From JALOAT01 sp050179875 (GTDB taxonomy: Bacteria; Pseudomonadota; Gammaproteobacteria; Thiohalomonadales; Thiohalomonadaceae), in NCBI GenBank assembly GCA_050179875.1, contig JBFXES010000070.1, forward strand, positions 1 to 13,790: DNA of 13,790 nt, in the 5' to 3' direction. Made by a program: the position numbers and the translations under genes. Within the stretch, counting starts at the first letter, position 1. Every line of letters starts with the position of its first letter. The notes under the pieces are model-generated. The model ran no database searches. It was not told where the DNA came from and worked only from the letters and a program-made list of their open reading frames with translations. Shown here in pieces: positions 7,219 to 13,790 of the stretch.

Positions 7219-9330
7219 ATGAATCCGACAGAGATCCTCGCCAGCCTGGAGAAGGTGTTTTCCAGCATCCATGTGCTGGTCGCCTATCTGGACACCTCCT
7301 TCGACTTCGTATGGGTGAATCAGGCCTATGCCCGCGCCGACGGCCGCCGGCCGGAGGATTTGGTGGGAAAGAACCACTTCGCGCTCTACCCGAACGAGGA
7401 AAACGAGGCCATTTTCCGGCGCGTGCTCGAAACGGGCGAGCGTTTCTCCATCCTCGAGAAGCCGTTCCGCTACCGTGAACACCCGGAGCGCGGCATCACC
7501 TACTGGGACTGGGCCCTGGAACCGGTCAGGGATGACGGCGGCAATGTGGAGGGATTGGTGTTTCTGCTCACGGACGTCACCGACAAGGTGAGGGCGCGCC
7601 AAGGCCTCGCCGATGCGGCCGCCTACACCCGCGGCCTGCTCGAGGCCACTCCCGATGCCTTCATCGCCATGGATGTCCTGGGCCGCATCACGGAGGTCAA
7701 CGTCGCCGCCGAAACCCTGTTTGGCTATCCGCGCGAGGCGTCGCTCGGTACCCACTTCACGAAATACTGCAAGGACGTGGATCAGGCCTTGAGCGGCCTG
7801 CGGCAGACGCTGGAGCAGGGCAGCCTGCACGACTTTCCACTCGACATCGTTGCACGCGACGGGCGCATCATTCCTGCGCGCGTCAACGCCACCGTGCACC
7901 GCAGCGCGCAAGGGGAGTTGCTCGGCGTCATCGCCACCGCGCACGACATGACCGAACACCTGCGCGCGGAAGGCGAACGCCGCAAGCTCTACGAGGAACT
8001 GCTGGCCAGCGTCACCGAGCTGCGCCGCAATCAGGCCTTGATGACGCGCGCCGAACGCCTGGCCGGCATCGGCTATTGGCACCTCAACCTGCTGGATGAA
8101 ACCGTCACCTGGTCGGCACAGACGTTCCGGCTGTTCGGCCTGGAGCCGCAGAACACACCTGCCCCCTCCTTCCTGCAATTCGTGCGTCCGGAGGACGCGC
8201 CCTTGCTGGAGCACGCGCAACAGGCCGTGCTGACCGGGGAAGGCAGCTATGATGCGGAGTTCCGTGTCGTACGCGCCGACGGCGAGGAGCGCTTCCTGCA
8301 TGCGCAGGGCCAGCTGGAGCGCGATCCCACCGGGCGTCCCATCCGCATCTTCGGCGTGATCAGCGATGTCACGGAAAAACGGCGCCAGGAATGGGTACTG
8401 CGCGAACGCTTCCGCCTCATGGCCGAGGTCATCAACGACGTGGTGTGGGTGAGTGCGCCTCACATGGCCGAGTTCCTTTACGTCAATCCGGCGTATGAAA
8501 GGATCTGGGGAAGACCCCGGGACCCGCTCTATACCGACCCGCGCAACCTGATGGAAGGCATCCACCCGGACGATCGCGAGCGGGTGCTCGCCACCATCAC
8601 CGAGCCCAGGAGCGGGGGATGGGAAATGGAATACCGCATCCGCCGTCCCGACGGTACGGAGCGTTGGATCCACGATCGCGGTTTTCCGCTGCTCGACGGG
8701 CGCGGCGCCATCAACCTGGTGGTGGGCGTCGCCTCCGACGTCACCGAGTTGAAGAACGCCGAGAAGGCCCTGAAGCAGAGCGTGGCCTCACTGGAGAAGG
8801 CCAACAAGGAACTGGAGAGCCTGACCTTTCACGATCCGCTCACGGGGCTGAAGAACCGGCGCTACCTGAAGGACTACGTGCAACGGGAATGGCCGCGCGA
8901 GCGGCGCCACGGCCACCAGGTGTCGCTCATCATGGTCGACGTGGATCTGTTCAAGTCCTACAACGACCTCTACGGCCACCCGCGCGGCGATCAATGCCTG
9001 CGCCAGGTGGCGCAGAAACTGGCGGCCGAGATCCAGCGCCCCAGTGACGTGGTGGCAAGGGTCGGTGGTGAAGAATTCGCCGTGCTGCTGCCGGAAACCG
9101 GACTCGAATCCGCCGAGCGGCTCGCCGAACGCCTGCGCCGGGCCATCGCCGGGTTGCGCATCCCCCATGAGCGCTCATCGGTCGCACCGGTGGTAACCGT
9201 CAGTCTGGGTGTCGCCAGCCTCGACCCGCGCCACGGTGAGTTCGACGCACTGATGGACCACGCCGACCGCGCCCTCTACCGCGCCAAGGAGACGGGCAGG
9301 AACCGGGTGCAGTCCTGGCGGTTGCACTAG
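7219..9330 (+). CDS. Diguanylate cyclase with four PAS domains
   Basis: The 703-residue product from the ATG at 7219 has four PAS/PAC units, at roughly 10-125, 135-255, 280-390 and 395-515. Each ends in a T-D/S-D-V-T-type or H-D-M-T PAC strand (FLLTDVTDK, ATAHDMTEH, GVISDVTEK, GVASDVTEL). A short coiled linker (KALKQSVASLEKANKELES) leads into a GGDEF domain that begins HDPLTGLKNRRYL at 538. The metal-binding MVDVDLF segment lies near 574. The catalytic motif is GGEEF at 616-620, a form known to be active, and RPSD at 607-610, five residues before it, is the product-inhibition I-site. It should make c-di-GMP from two GTP in the cytoplasm. There is no membrane helix or signal, so soluble ligands or redox state are likely inputs. 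The frame is open upstream to 6916, but that stretch overlaps the lipoprotein gene in antisense and lacks PAS features. Confidence 0.94.
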   Translation: MNPTEILASLEKVFSSIHVLVAYLDTSFDFVWVNQAYARADGRRPEDLVGKNHFALYPNEENEAIFRRVLETGERFSILEKPFRYREHPERGITYWDWALEPVRDDGGNVEGLVFLLTDVTDKVRARQGLADAAAYTRGLLEATPDAFIAMDVLGRITEVNVAAETLFGYPREASLGTHFTKYCKDVDQALSGLRQTLEQGSLHDFPLDIVARDGRIIPARVNATVHRSAQGELLGVIATAHDMTEHLRAEGERRKLYEELLASVTELRRNQALMTRAERLAGIGYWHLNLLDETVTWSAQTFRLFGLEPQNTPAPSFLQFVRPEDAPLLEHAQQAVLTGEGSYDAEFRVVRADGEERFLHAQGQLERDPTGRPIRIFGVISDVTEKRRQEWVLRERFRLMAEVINDVVWVSAPHMAEFLYVNPAYERIWGRPRDPLYTDPRNLMEGIHPDDRERVLATITEPRSGGWEMEYRIRRPDGTERWIHDRGFPLLDGRGAINLVVGVASDVTELKNAEKALKQSVASLEKANKELESLTFHDPLTGLKNRRYLKDYVQREWPRERRHGHQVSLIMVDVDLFKSYNDLYGHPRGDQCLRQVAQKLAAEIQRPSDVVARVGGEEFAVLLPETGLESAERLAERLRRAIAGLRIPHERSSVAPVVTVSLGVASLDPRHGEFDALMDHADRALYRAKETGRNRVQSWRLH

Positions 9331-9344
9331 AAGAGAAAAGCAGG

Positions 9345-9383
9345 AACCACGGGGGACACGGGGAACACGGGGAACACGGGGGA
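9345..9383. repeat. 9-nt-period array (acacgggga)
   Basis: About four copies of a 9-nt unit run from aaccacggg at 9345 to cacggggg. The first 19 nt are identical to those at 2055. Unlike at 2055, I see no inverted partner on the far side of the nearby REPIN. It starts 15 bp after the stop codon of the diguanylate cyclase gene. Confidence 0.65.
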
Positions 9384-9413
9384 TAGGTAATTCAGGTGGT
9401 TGTGGAGTGTGTT

Positions 9414-9483
9414 TGTGGGAGCGAGCTTCCGCTCGCGATTCCTGCCTGGCAGGGACAATCGCGAGCGGAAGCTCGCTCCCACA
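9414..9483. repeat. REPIN with perfect 27-bp inverted arms between convergent genes
   Basis: The arm 9414-9440 (tgtgggagcgagcttccgct followed by cgcgatt) is repeated exactly inverted at 9457-9483. Each arm also folds alone (gcgagc-ttcc-gctcgc), and the 16-nt centre holds cctgcctggcagg, itself a palindrome, so the full 70 nt can form one very long hairpin or two REP hairpins. This matches the GTGGGAGCGAGC REP family found in pseudomonads and relatives. It sits between the 3' ends of the diguanylate cyclase gene and hemN, where it could serve as a two-way transcription end or mRNA 3' stabiliser. No run of T follows on either side, so it is not a typical intrinsic terminator. Confidence 0.85.
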
Positions 9484-9533
9484 GGGTTCATCCCGCACTT
9501 CCATGTGAACGGGCGCTAAACCGGCGTCAACCC

Positions 9534-10928
9534 TCAAATGACCTTGGAGAACCGCTGGCCCTGCTTCTCACGCAGATAGCGATCGAAGGTCATGCAGATG
9601 TTGCGGATGAGCAGCTTGCCCACGGGCTGCACGTCGATGGCGTCGGCAGTGTGGGTCAGCAGGCCGTCGGCCTGCATGCCTTCCAGGTCCTTCAGCTCGC
9701 CGGCGAAGTAGGTGTCGAAATCGATGCCGAAGCGCTTGCCCACCGCAGCCTTGTCCAGATGGAAGTGGCAGATGAGCTGGGTGATCACCTCGCGCCGCAG
9801 CACGTCGTCGTCGGTGAGTTCGACGCCGCGGAACACCGCCAGCTTGCCGGCGTCGATGGCGGCGTAATACTCCTCCAGTTCCTTGAGGTTTTGCGCATAG
9901 CTGCGCCCCACCTGGCCGATGGAGGTGGCGCCCAGTCCGATGAGGTCGCAATCGGCATGGGTGCTGTAGCCCTGGAAATTGCGGTACAGCGTGCCTTCGC
10001 GCTGGGCCACGGCCAGTTCGTCGCCGGGCTTGGCGAAGTGATCCATACCGATGTAGACGTAGCCGGCCGCCGTGAGCTTCTCGATGGTCATGTGCAGGAT
10101 GTTGAGTTTCTCCTGTGGCGAGGGCAGCTCGTCGGCGTTGATGCGGCGCTGCGGCTTGAACAGTTCCGGCAGGTGCGCATAGTTGAACACCGACAGGCGA
10201 TCGGGCGAGATGGTGAGGATCTTGTCCAGGGTCTTGCCGAAGCTGTCCACGCTCTGGAACGGCAGGCCGTAGATCAGATCGATGGAAATGGACTTGAAGC
10301 CGGTGTCGCGCGCCGACTGCAGCGCGAACATGGTCTCTTCCTCGCTCTGAATGCGGTTCACCGCCTTCTGCACGCGCGGGTCGAAGTCCTGCACGCCCAG
10401 GCTCATGCGGTTGAAGCCCAGCGAGCGCAGCAGGGCGATGGTGTCCTTCTTCACCTCGCGCGGGTCAATCTCGATGGAGTACTCGCCCGTGTCGTCGTCG
10501 CGCAGGCGGAAGTGCTTGCGCGTGGTGTCCATGAGGGCGGTCATTTCCTCATGGCTGATGAAGGTGGGCGTGCCGCCGCCCCAGTGCAGCTGATCGACGG
10601 TGCGGTCCTTGTCGAACAGCGCGCCCTGCATGGCGATTTCCTTGAACAGGCGCTCCAGGTACGGGCTGCTGCGAGTGCGGTCCTTGGTGACCACCTTGTT
10701 GCAGCCGCAGTAGTAGCAGACCGTGTCGCAGAAGGGGATGTGGAAATACAGCGACAGCGGACGCTTGGGATTCTCGCCATTGGTGGCCTTGGCGATGGCG
10801 AGGTACTCCGCCTCGCCGAAACCGGCGTGGAACTGCGGCGCGGTGGGATAGGAGGTGTAGCGCGGACCGGACTTGTCGTAGCGCTTGATCAAGGCTTCAT
10901 CGAAGACGATGGTCTGGTTCATGGTCAC
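9534..10928 (-). CDS. hemN: Oxygen-independent coproporphyrinogen III oxidase (radical SAM)
   Basis: The 464-residue product makes protoporphyrinogen IX from coproporphyrinogen III without oxygen, by radical SAM decarboxylation of two propionates. The HemN signature YFHIPFCDTVCYYCGC gives the cluster cysteines Cys67, Cys71 and Cys74, plus Cys76, which is conserved in true HemN. The N-terminal KYDKSGPRYTSYPTA-type segment (here RYDKSGPRYTSYPTA) and QLHWGGGTPTF are family hallmarks, and the length matches E. coli HemN (about 457). GAGGTG at 10936-10941 lies 7 nt before a GTG at 10928 but 13 nt before the ATG at 10922, so I prefer the GTG; the difference is two residues. The gene stands alone in its unit, convergent with the diguanylate cyclase gene. 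HemN is often under FNR-type control in gammaproteobacteria, but I see no FNR box here. Confidence 0.97.
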   Translation of the reverse strand: MTMNQTIVFDEALIKRYDKSGPRYTSYPTAPQFHAGFGEAEYLAIAKATNGENPKRPLSLYFHIPFCDTVCYYCGCNKVVTKDRTRSSPYLERLFKEIAMQGALFDKDRTVDQLHWGGGTPTFISHEEMTALMDTTRKHFRLRDDDTGEYSIEIDPREVKKDTIALLRSLGFNRMSLGVQDFDPRVQKAVNRIQSEEETMFALQSARDTGFKSISIDLIYGLPFQSVDSFGKTLDKILTISPDRLSVFNYAHLPELFKPQRRINADELPSPQEKLNILHMTIEKLTAAGYVYIGMDHFAKPGDELAVAQREGTLYRNFQGYSTHADCDLIGLGATSIGQVGRSYAQNLKELEEYYAAIDAGKLAVFRGVELTDDDVLRREVITQLICHFHLDKAAVGKRFGIDFDTYFAGELKDLEGMQADGLLTHTADAIDVQPVGKLLIRNICMTFDRYLREKQGQRFSKVI

Positions 10929-10935
10929 GGCTTTG

Positions 10936-10966
10936 CACCTCGTTGCCGCCCATCAGGGCTGGCGGC
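10936..10966 (-). promoter_or_regulatory. hemN Shine-Dalgarno with adjacent leader hairpin
   Basis: On the minus strand GCCGCC at 10966-10961 pairs with GGCGGC at 10950-10945 around a 10-nt loop; an alternative inner stem GCCC-TGAT-GGGC is also possible. The hairpin ends 3 nt before the GAGGTG ribosome binding site (10941-10936). Such a position could affect translation of hemN, but there is no direct evidence of regulation. Confidence 0.4.
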
Positions 10967-11034
10967 CTGCCTTTGTACAGACCCGCGAAGGGTCCGGATC
11001 GTTCTCGGTGGTAAAAAAACCTGTCGCCTTTCCC

Positions 11035-11060
11035 TGTAGGAGCGGCTGTTACGCGGCCGC
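11035..11060. repeat. REP-like half element overlapping the prmB stop codon
   Basis: The sequence tgtaggagcggctgttacgc followed by ggccgc resembles the right arm of the REPIN at 2132-2156 read on the opposite strand (tgtaggagcggc, then a short loop, then a gccgc arm). It covers the stop codon and last three codons of prmB. It could be a solo REP or chance similarity. Confidence 0.45.
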
Positions 11061-11975
11061 AGCGAACACATCGCGGTACTGGTGCAACTGCTCCGCAGTG
11101 AGCAGGAACACCTCCGCCTCGCCGCGCTCGAATTCGAGCCAGGTGAACGGTACTTCGGGATACGCCTCCTCGAGCGCGGCCGCGCTGTTGCCCACTTCCA
11201 CCACCAGGATGCCTTCAGGCGTCAGGTGGTCGGCGGCCTCACGCAGGATCACGCGCACCAGGTCCAGCCCGTCCTCGCCGGCGGCGAGCGCCCCCGCCGG
11301 TTCGTGCCGGAACTCCGGCGGCAGGGCGGCCATGTCCGCCGCGTCCACGTAAGGCGGGTTGCTCACAATGACGTCATAGCGCTCGCCTTGCAACTCCGAA
11401 AACAGATCGGACTGCACCAGGCGCACCTGGTCGTCGGCCTGATGGCGCTCCACGTTGACCGCGGCCACGGCGAGCGCATCGCTGGAAATGTCGCTGCCGT
11501 CCACGGCCACGCCCGGGAAGGCCATGGCGCAGGCCACGGCGATGCAGCCGCTGCCGGTGCAGAGGTCGAGGATGCGCTCCACCCGTTCGGAATCCACCCA
11601 GGGTTCGAAGCGGTTTTCGATGAGTTCGGCGATGGGCGAGCGCGGCACCAGCACGCGCTGGTCCACGAAGAACGGGAGCCCGGCGAACCAGGCCTCGCCC
11701 GTGAGATAGGGCGCCGGCAGGCGCTCGCGCACCCGACGGGCAAGCAGTTCCGCCACCTGGCGGCGTTCACTGCGGGTCAGGCGCGCGTCGAAATGGCTGG
11801 CGTGCAGGTCGGGCGGCAGGTGCAGCGCGTGCAATACGAGATAAACGGCCTCGTCCTGCGCGTCGGGCATGCCGTGGCCGTGATGCAGCCCGGCGGCCTT
11901 GAACAGGCTCATGCCCCAGCGCACGAAGTCGCGGATGGTGGTCAGATCCTGTACAGCCTCGTCGATGTTGGGCAT
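11049..11975 (-). CDS. prmB: Ribosomal protein L3 N5-glutamine methyltransferase
   Basis: The 308-residue product is a SAM-dependent methyltransferase of the HemK/PrmB family. The SAM site is ILDLCTGSGCIAVACA (DLCTGSG at 137-143) and the glutamine-binding catalytic motif is NPPYV at 206-210. The N-terminal segment TIRDFVRWGMSLFKAAGL and HGHGMPDAQDEAVYLVL is that of PrmB (YfcB), not of PrmC, which methylates release factors. The length is close to that of E. coli PrmB (about 310). It starts 3 bp after the mog stop, so translation is likely coupled and the two form one unit. The C-terminal tail FAAAA lies in a REP-like sequence and differs from the charged tail I recall for E. coli. In E. coli and Pseudomonas prmB lies just upstream of aroC; here about 9 kb intervenes. 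Confidence 0.95.
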   Translation of the reverse strand: MPNIDEAVQDLTTIRDFVRWGMSLFKAAGLHHGHGMPDAQDEAVYLVLHALHLPPDLHASHFDARLTRSERRQVAELLARRVRERLPAPYLTGEAWFAGLPFFVDQRVLVPRSPIAELIENRFEPWVDSERVERILDLCTGSGCIAVACAMAFPGVAVDGSDISSDALAVAAVNVERHQADDQVRLVQSDLFSELQGERYDVIVSNPPYVDAADMAALPPEFRHEPAGALAAGEDGLDLVRVILREAADHLTPEGILVVEVGNSAAALEEAYPEVPFTWLEFERGEAEVFLLTAEQLHQYRDVFAAAA

Positions 11976-11978
11976 GGC

Positions 11979-12533
11979 TCAGGCCCCCGGCTTGCGCGCG
12001 TGCTTGGGACGGAAGGCCTGGCAGACCTCGGGATTGGTCTCCAGGTACGGGCCTTCGATGAGGTCAATGCAGTACGGCACCGCGGGAAACACGGCGTACA
12101 GGCAATCGGCGATGGCCGCAGGCTTGCCCGGCAGGTTGATGATCAGCGAACGGCCGCGCACACCGGCGATCTGGCGCGAGAGTATGGCCGTAGGCACCAC
12201 CTTGAGCGACACGGCCCGCATCTGTTCGCCGAAGCCGTCCAGGACCTTGTCGCACACCGCCTCCGTGGCCTCCGGGGTCACGTCGCGCAGCGCAGGCCCG
12301 GTGCCGCCGGTGGTCACCACCAGACAGCAGTTCTCCACGTCGCACAGCTCGATGAGCGTCTGTTCGATGAGCGGCTGCTCATCGGGGATGACGCGGGTCA
12401 CGGGTTCCCAGGGCGTCGCCAGGATTTTGCCCAGCTCGGCCTGAATGGCCGGGCCGCCTTCGTCCTTGTATTCGCCGCGGCTGGCGCGGTCGGATACGGT
12501 AAGGATGCCTATGCGTACGTTTTGTGCGGTCAT
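11979..12533 (-). CDS. mog: Molybdopterin adenylyltransferase
   Basis: The 184-residue product transfers AMP from ATP to molybdopterin, which readies it for molybdate insertion by MoeA. It follows E. coli MogA along its whole length: VSDRASRGEYKDEGGPA near the start, RVIPDEQPLIEQTLIEL, the nucleotide/pterin motif TTGGTGPALRDVTPEAT at 74-90, FGEQMRAVSLKVVPTAILSRQ, INLPGKPAAI, and PYCIDLIEGPYLET with a final AFRPKHAR. This separates it from MoaB, which is otherwise similar. The start at 12533 aligns with MogA; I see no strong Shine-Dalgarno. The gene directly precedes prmB by 3 bp and follows the radical SAM gene after 97 bp. The functional link with prmB is not obvious. Other molybdenum cofactor genes are not in the window. 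Confidence 0.95.
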   Translation of the reverse strand: MTAQNVRIGILTVSDRASRGEYKDEGGPAIQAELGKILATPWEPVTRVIPDEQPLIEQTLIELCDVENCCLVVTTGGTGPALRDVTPEATEAVCDKVLDGFGEQMRAVSLKVVPTAILSRQIAGVRGRSLIINLPGKPAAIADCLYAVFPAVPYCIDLIEGPYLETNPEVCQAFRPKHARKPGA

Positions 12534-12604
12534 GGACGACTTGCCGGACGGATGAAGTCGGGCATTATAGCCTCATGGGTGCCGGGGGTGGTCTCCGTCG
12601 GAAC

Positions 12605-12628
12605 GGGCGATTCGCCCACGGTGTGGGC
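12605..12628 (-). terminator. Candidate structured 3' end of the radical SAM gene (two competing hairpins)
   Basis: The stem gcccac (12614-12619) pairs with gtgggc (12623-12628) around a 3-nt loop, and gggcg (12605-12609) pairs with cgccc (12613-12617) around att. They share 12614-12617, so only one can form at a time. They start 3 bp after the stop codon on the minus strand. There is no T-run, so a classical intrinsic terminator is not supported. Confidence 0.35.
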
Positions 12629-12630
12629 CC

Positions 12631-13746
12631 CTAGGGGTGGTCGAATTCGGCCAGGCGCACCGGCAGGCGTCGTGCGCCCCACTCCCCCGCCCTCGGCCCG
12701 AACACCCCGGCGCAGGGCGTGCCGCAGTCGGGGCAGCGCCCGTCGGGCGTGAGGTTCCATTCGGTGATCACGTACCAGTCGCGCTGGATCAGCCTGCGCC
12801 CACAGTGATGGCATAGCGTGCCGTCGCCGTCGAGGTTGTGCACGTTGCCGGTGTAGGCGTAGCGCACGCCGTTCTGCATGGCGATGCGGCGGGCGCGGAT
12901 CAGGGTCTGCGTCGGCGTGGGCGGGATGTCGCGCATCTTCCAGTCGGGATGGAAGGCCGTGAAATGCATGGGCACGTCCGGCCCGAGGGCCTCCACCACC
13001 CAGCGGGTCATGCGCTCCAGTTCCTCGTCGGAGTCGTTGAGCCCGGGGATGAGCAGCGTGGTGAGTTCCAGCCAGACGCCGGTCTCGTGTTTGATGTACA
13101 TCAGGGTGTCGAGCACGGGCTGCAGATGGGCGCCGGTATATTGCACGTAGAAATCGTCCGTGAATGCCTTCAGGTCCACGTTGGCGGCGTCCATGTGGGC
13201 ATAGAACTCCTTGCGCGGTTCGGGGCAGACATAGCCCGCGGTCACCGCTACCGACTTGATGCCGCGGTCGCGGCAGGCCCTGGCCACGTCGATGGCGTAT
13301 TCATGGAAGATCACGGGATCGTTGTAGGTATACGCCACGCTGCGGCAGCCCAGGCGCTCGGCGGCGCGGGCGATGGTCTCGGGGCTGGCCTGATCCATGA
13401 GCGTGTCCATGTCGCGGGACTTGCTCATGTCCCAGTTCTGGCAGAACTTGCAGGCGAGATTGCAGCCGGCGGTGCCGAAGGAGAGCACGGGCGTGCCGGG
13501 CAGGAAGTGGTTGAGGGGCTTCTTCTCGATGGGATCCACGCAGAAGCCGCTGGAGCGGCCGTAGCTGGTGAGCACCACCTTGCCGTCCAGGTTGCCGCGC
13601 ACGAAACACAATCCGCGCTGGCCTTCGCGCAGCCTGCAATAGCGCGGACAGAGATCGCATTGCACGCGCCCGTCGTCGAGGGCGTGCCACCAGCGGGTGG
13701 GCGCAACATTGCGGGGATCGATGTTGTCCATGGATTGATTCATCAT
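12631..13746 (-). CDS. amrS: AmmeMemoRadiSam system radical SAM enzyme (PflA-like)
   Basis: The 371-residue product has the radical SAM cluster motif CX3CX2C at Cys95, Cys99 and Cys102 in GTAGCNLACKFCQNW. An N-terminal cysteine set (CDLCPRYC at 30-37 and Cys47 in GLCFVRGN) and the segment DPIEKKPLNHFLPGTPVLSFG are typical of the AmrS subgroup of PflA-like activases. The C-terminus has a zinc-ribbon-like pair, CHHC and CPDC. In other genomes this enzyme is linked with AMMECR1 and MEMO1 homologues, which are not seen here. Its reaction is not known to me. An in-frame TGA two codons before the ATG at 13746 limits the start to 13746, 13743 or 13731; no Shine-Dalgarno favours one. Downstream on the same strand is mog. 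The last 44 bp of the window upstream hold no feature I can support. Confidence 0.92.
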   Translation of the reverse strand: MMNQSMDNIDPRNVAPTRWWHALDDGRVQCDLCPRYCRLREGQRGLCFVRGNLDGKVVLTSYGRSSGFCVDPIEKKPLNHFLPGTPVLSFGTAGCNLACKFCQNWDMSKSRDMDTLMDQASPETIARAAERLGCRSVAYTYNDPVIFHEYAIDVARACRDRGIKSVAVTAGYVCPEPRKEFYAHMDAANVDLKAFTDDFYVQYTGAHLQPVLDTLMYIKHETGVWLELTTLLIPGLNDSDEELERMTRWVVEALGPDVPMHFTAFHPDWKMRDIPPTPTQTLIRARRIAMQNGVRYAYTGNVHNLDGDGTLCHHCGRRLIQRDWYVITEWNLTPDGRCPDCGTPCAGVFGPRAGEWGARRLPVRLAEFDHP

Positions 13747-13790
13747 TAGTCACAGTGGTACGAACCAAGGATTCGTCCGCAACCCGCCCC

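Noticed and set aside
5822..7222. A 466-codon plus-strand frame over the lipoprotein and fusion genes
   Set aside because: Antisense shadow; the minus strand shows a signal peptide, a lipobox and a CPHC motif.
10885..10892. TTGATCAA as a possible FNR site for hemN
   Set aside because: It lacks the 4-nt centre of an FNR box and lies inside the hemN coding region.
11014..11020. A run of seven T on the minus strand after prmB, as an intrinsic terminator
   Set aside because: No stable stem ends next to the run; the nearest GC stem is more than 20 nt away.
9396..11039. A 547-codon plus-strand frame across hemN
   Set aside because: It runs through the REPIN and is antisense to hemN, which has full catalytic motifs.
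11082..12752. A 556-codon plus-strand frame across prmB and mog
   Set aside because: Antisense shadow of two clearly identified genes.

Overview
The window reads as chromosomal DNA of a high-GC gammaproteobacterium. The evidence is the company of mog, prmB, hemN and aroC, all with gammaproteobacterial-type sequences (the Mog product follows the E. coli MogA sequence closely), together with several REP-like intergenic palindromes. No genus can be named from the sequence alone. I see no rRNA, tRNA, CRISPR array, phage gene or transposase.

Layout, in the direction of the minus strand, which carries all genes but one: a radical SAM enzyme of the AmmeMemoRadiSam type (amrS-like, 12631-13746); a tight pair mog-prmB (molybdopterin adenylyltransferase and ribosomal protein L3 glutamine methyltransferase, 3 bp apart); hemN (anaerobic coproporphyrinogen III oxidase); then, after an oppositely oriented gene, a predicted lipoprotein of unknown function; a secreted thioredoxin-like domain fused to a CcdA/DsbD-like membrane domain; a CoA-disulfide/persulfide reductase with a C-terminal rhodanese domain; a small SnoaL/NTF2-like protein; aroC (chorismate synthase); and the first 210 codons of an MFS transporter running off the left edge. 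The only plus-strand gene is a four-PAS GGDEF diguanylate cyclase (7219-9330), divergent from the lipoprotein gene and convergent with hemN.

Functionally the window mixes housekeeping (aromatic amino acid, heme and Mo-cofactor synthesis, ribosomal protein methylation) with a thiol/sulfur redox group (rhodanese-type CoA reductase and the thioredoxin-CcdA fusion) and c-di-GMP signalling. From memory, prmB, aroC and an MFS gene lie near each other in the same order and strand in Pseudomonas and other gammaproteobacteria; here about 9 kb separates prmB from aroC. That block could be a lineage-specific insertion.

The intergenic spaces are the most structured part. There is a 123-bp element with 25-bp inverted ends (697-819). 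Two REPIN-like double palindromes (2089-2156 and 9414-9483, the second with perfect 27-bp arms) each sit beside the same 19-nt sequence, part of a 9-nt-period array. A related array forms an inverted pair around 4465-4681. A REP-like half element overlaps the stop codon of prmB. I found no convincing new multi-gene defence, secretion or metabolic system; the fusion protein, the unknown lipoprotein and the nested repeats deserve a second look.
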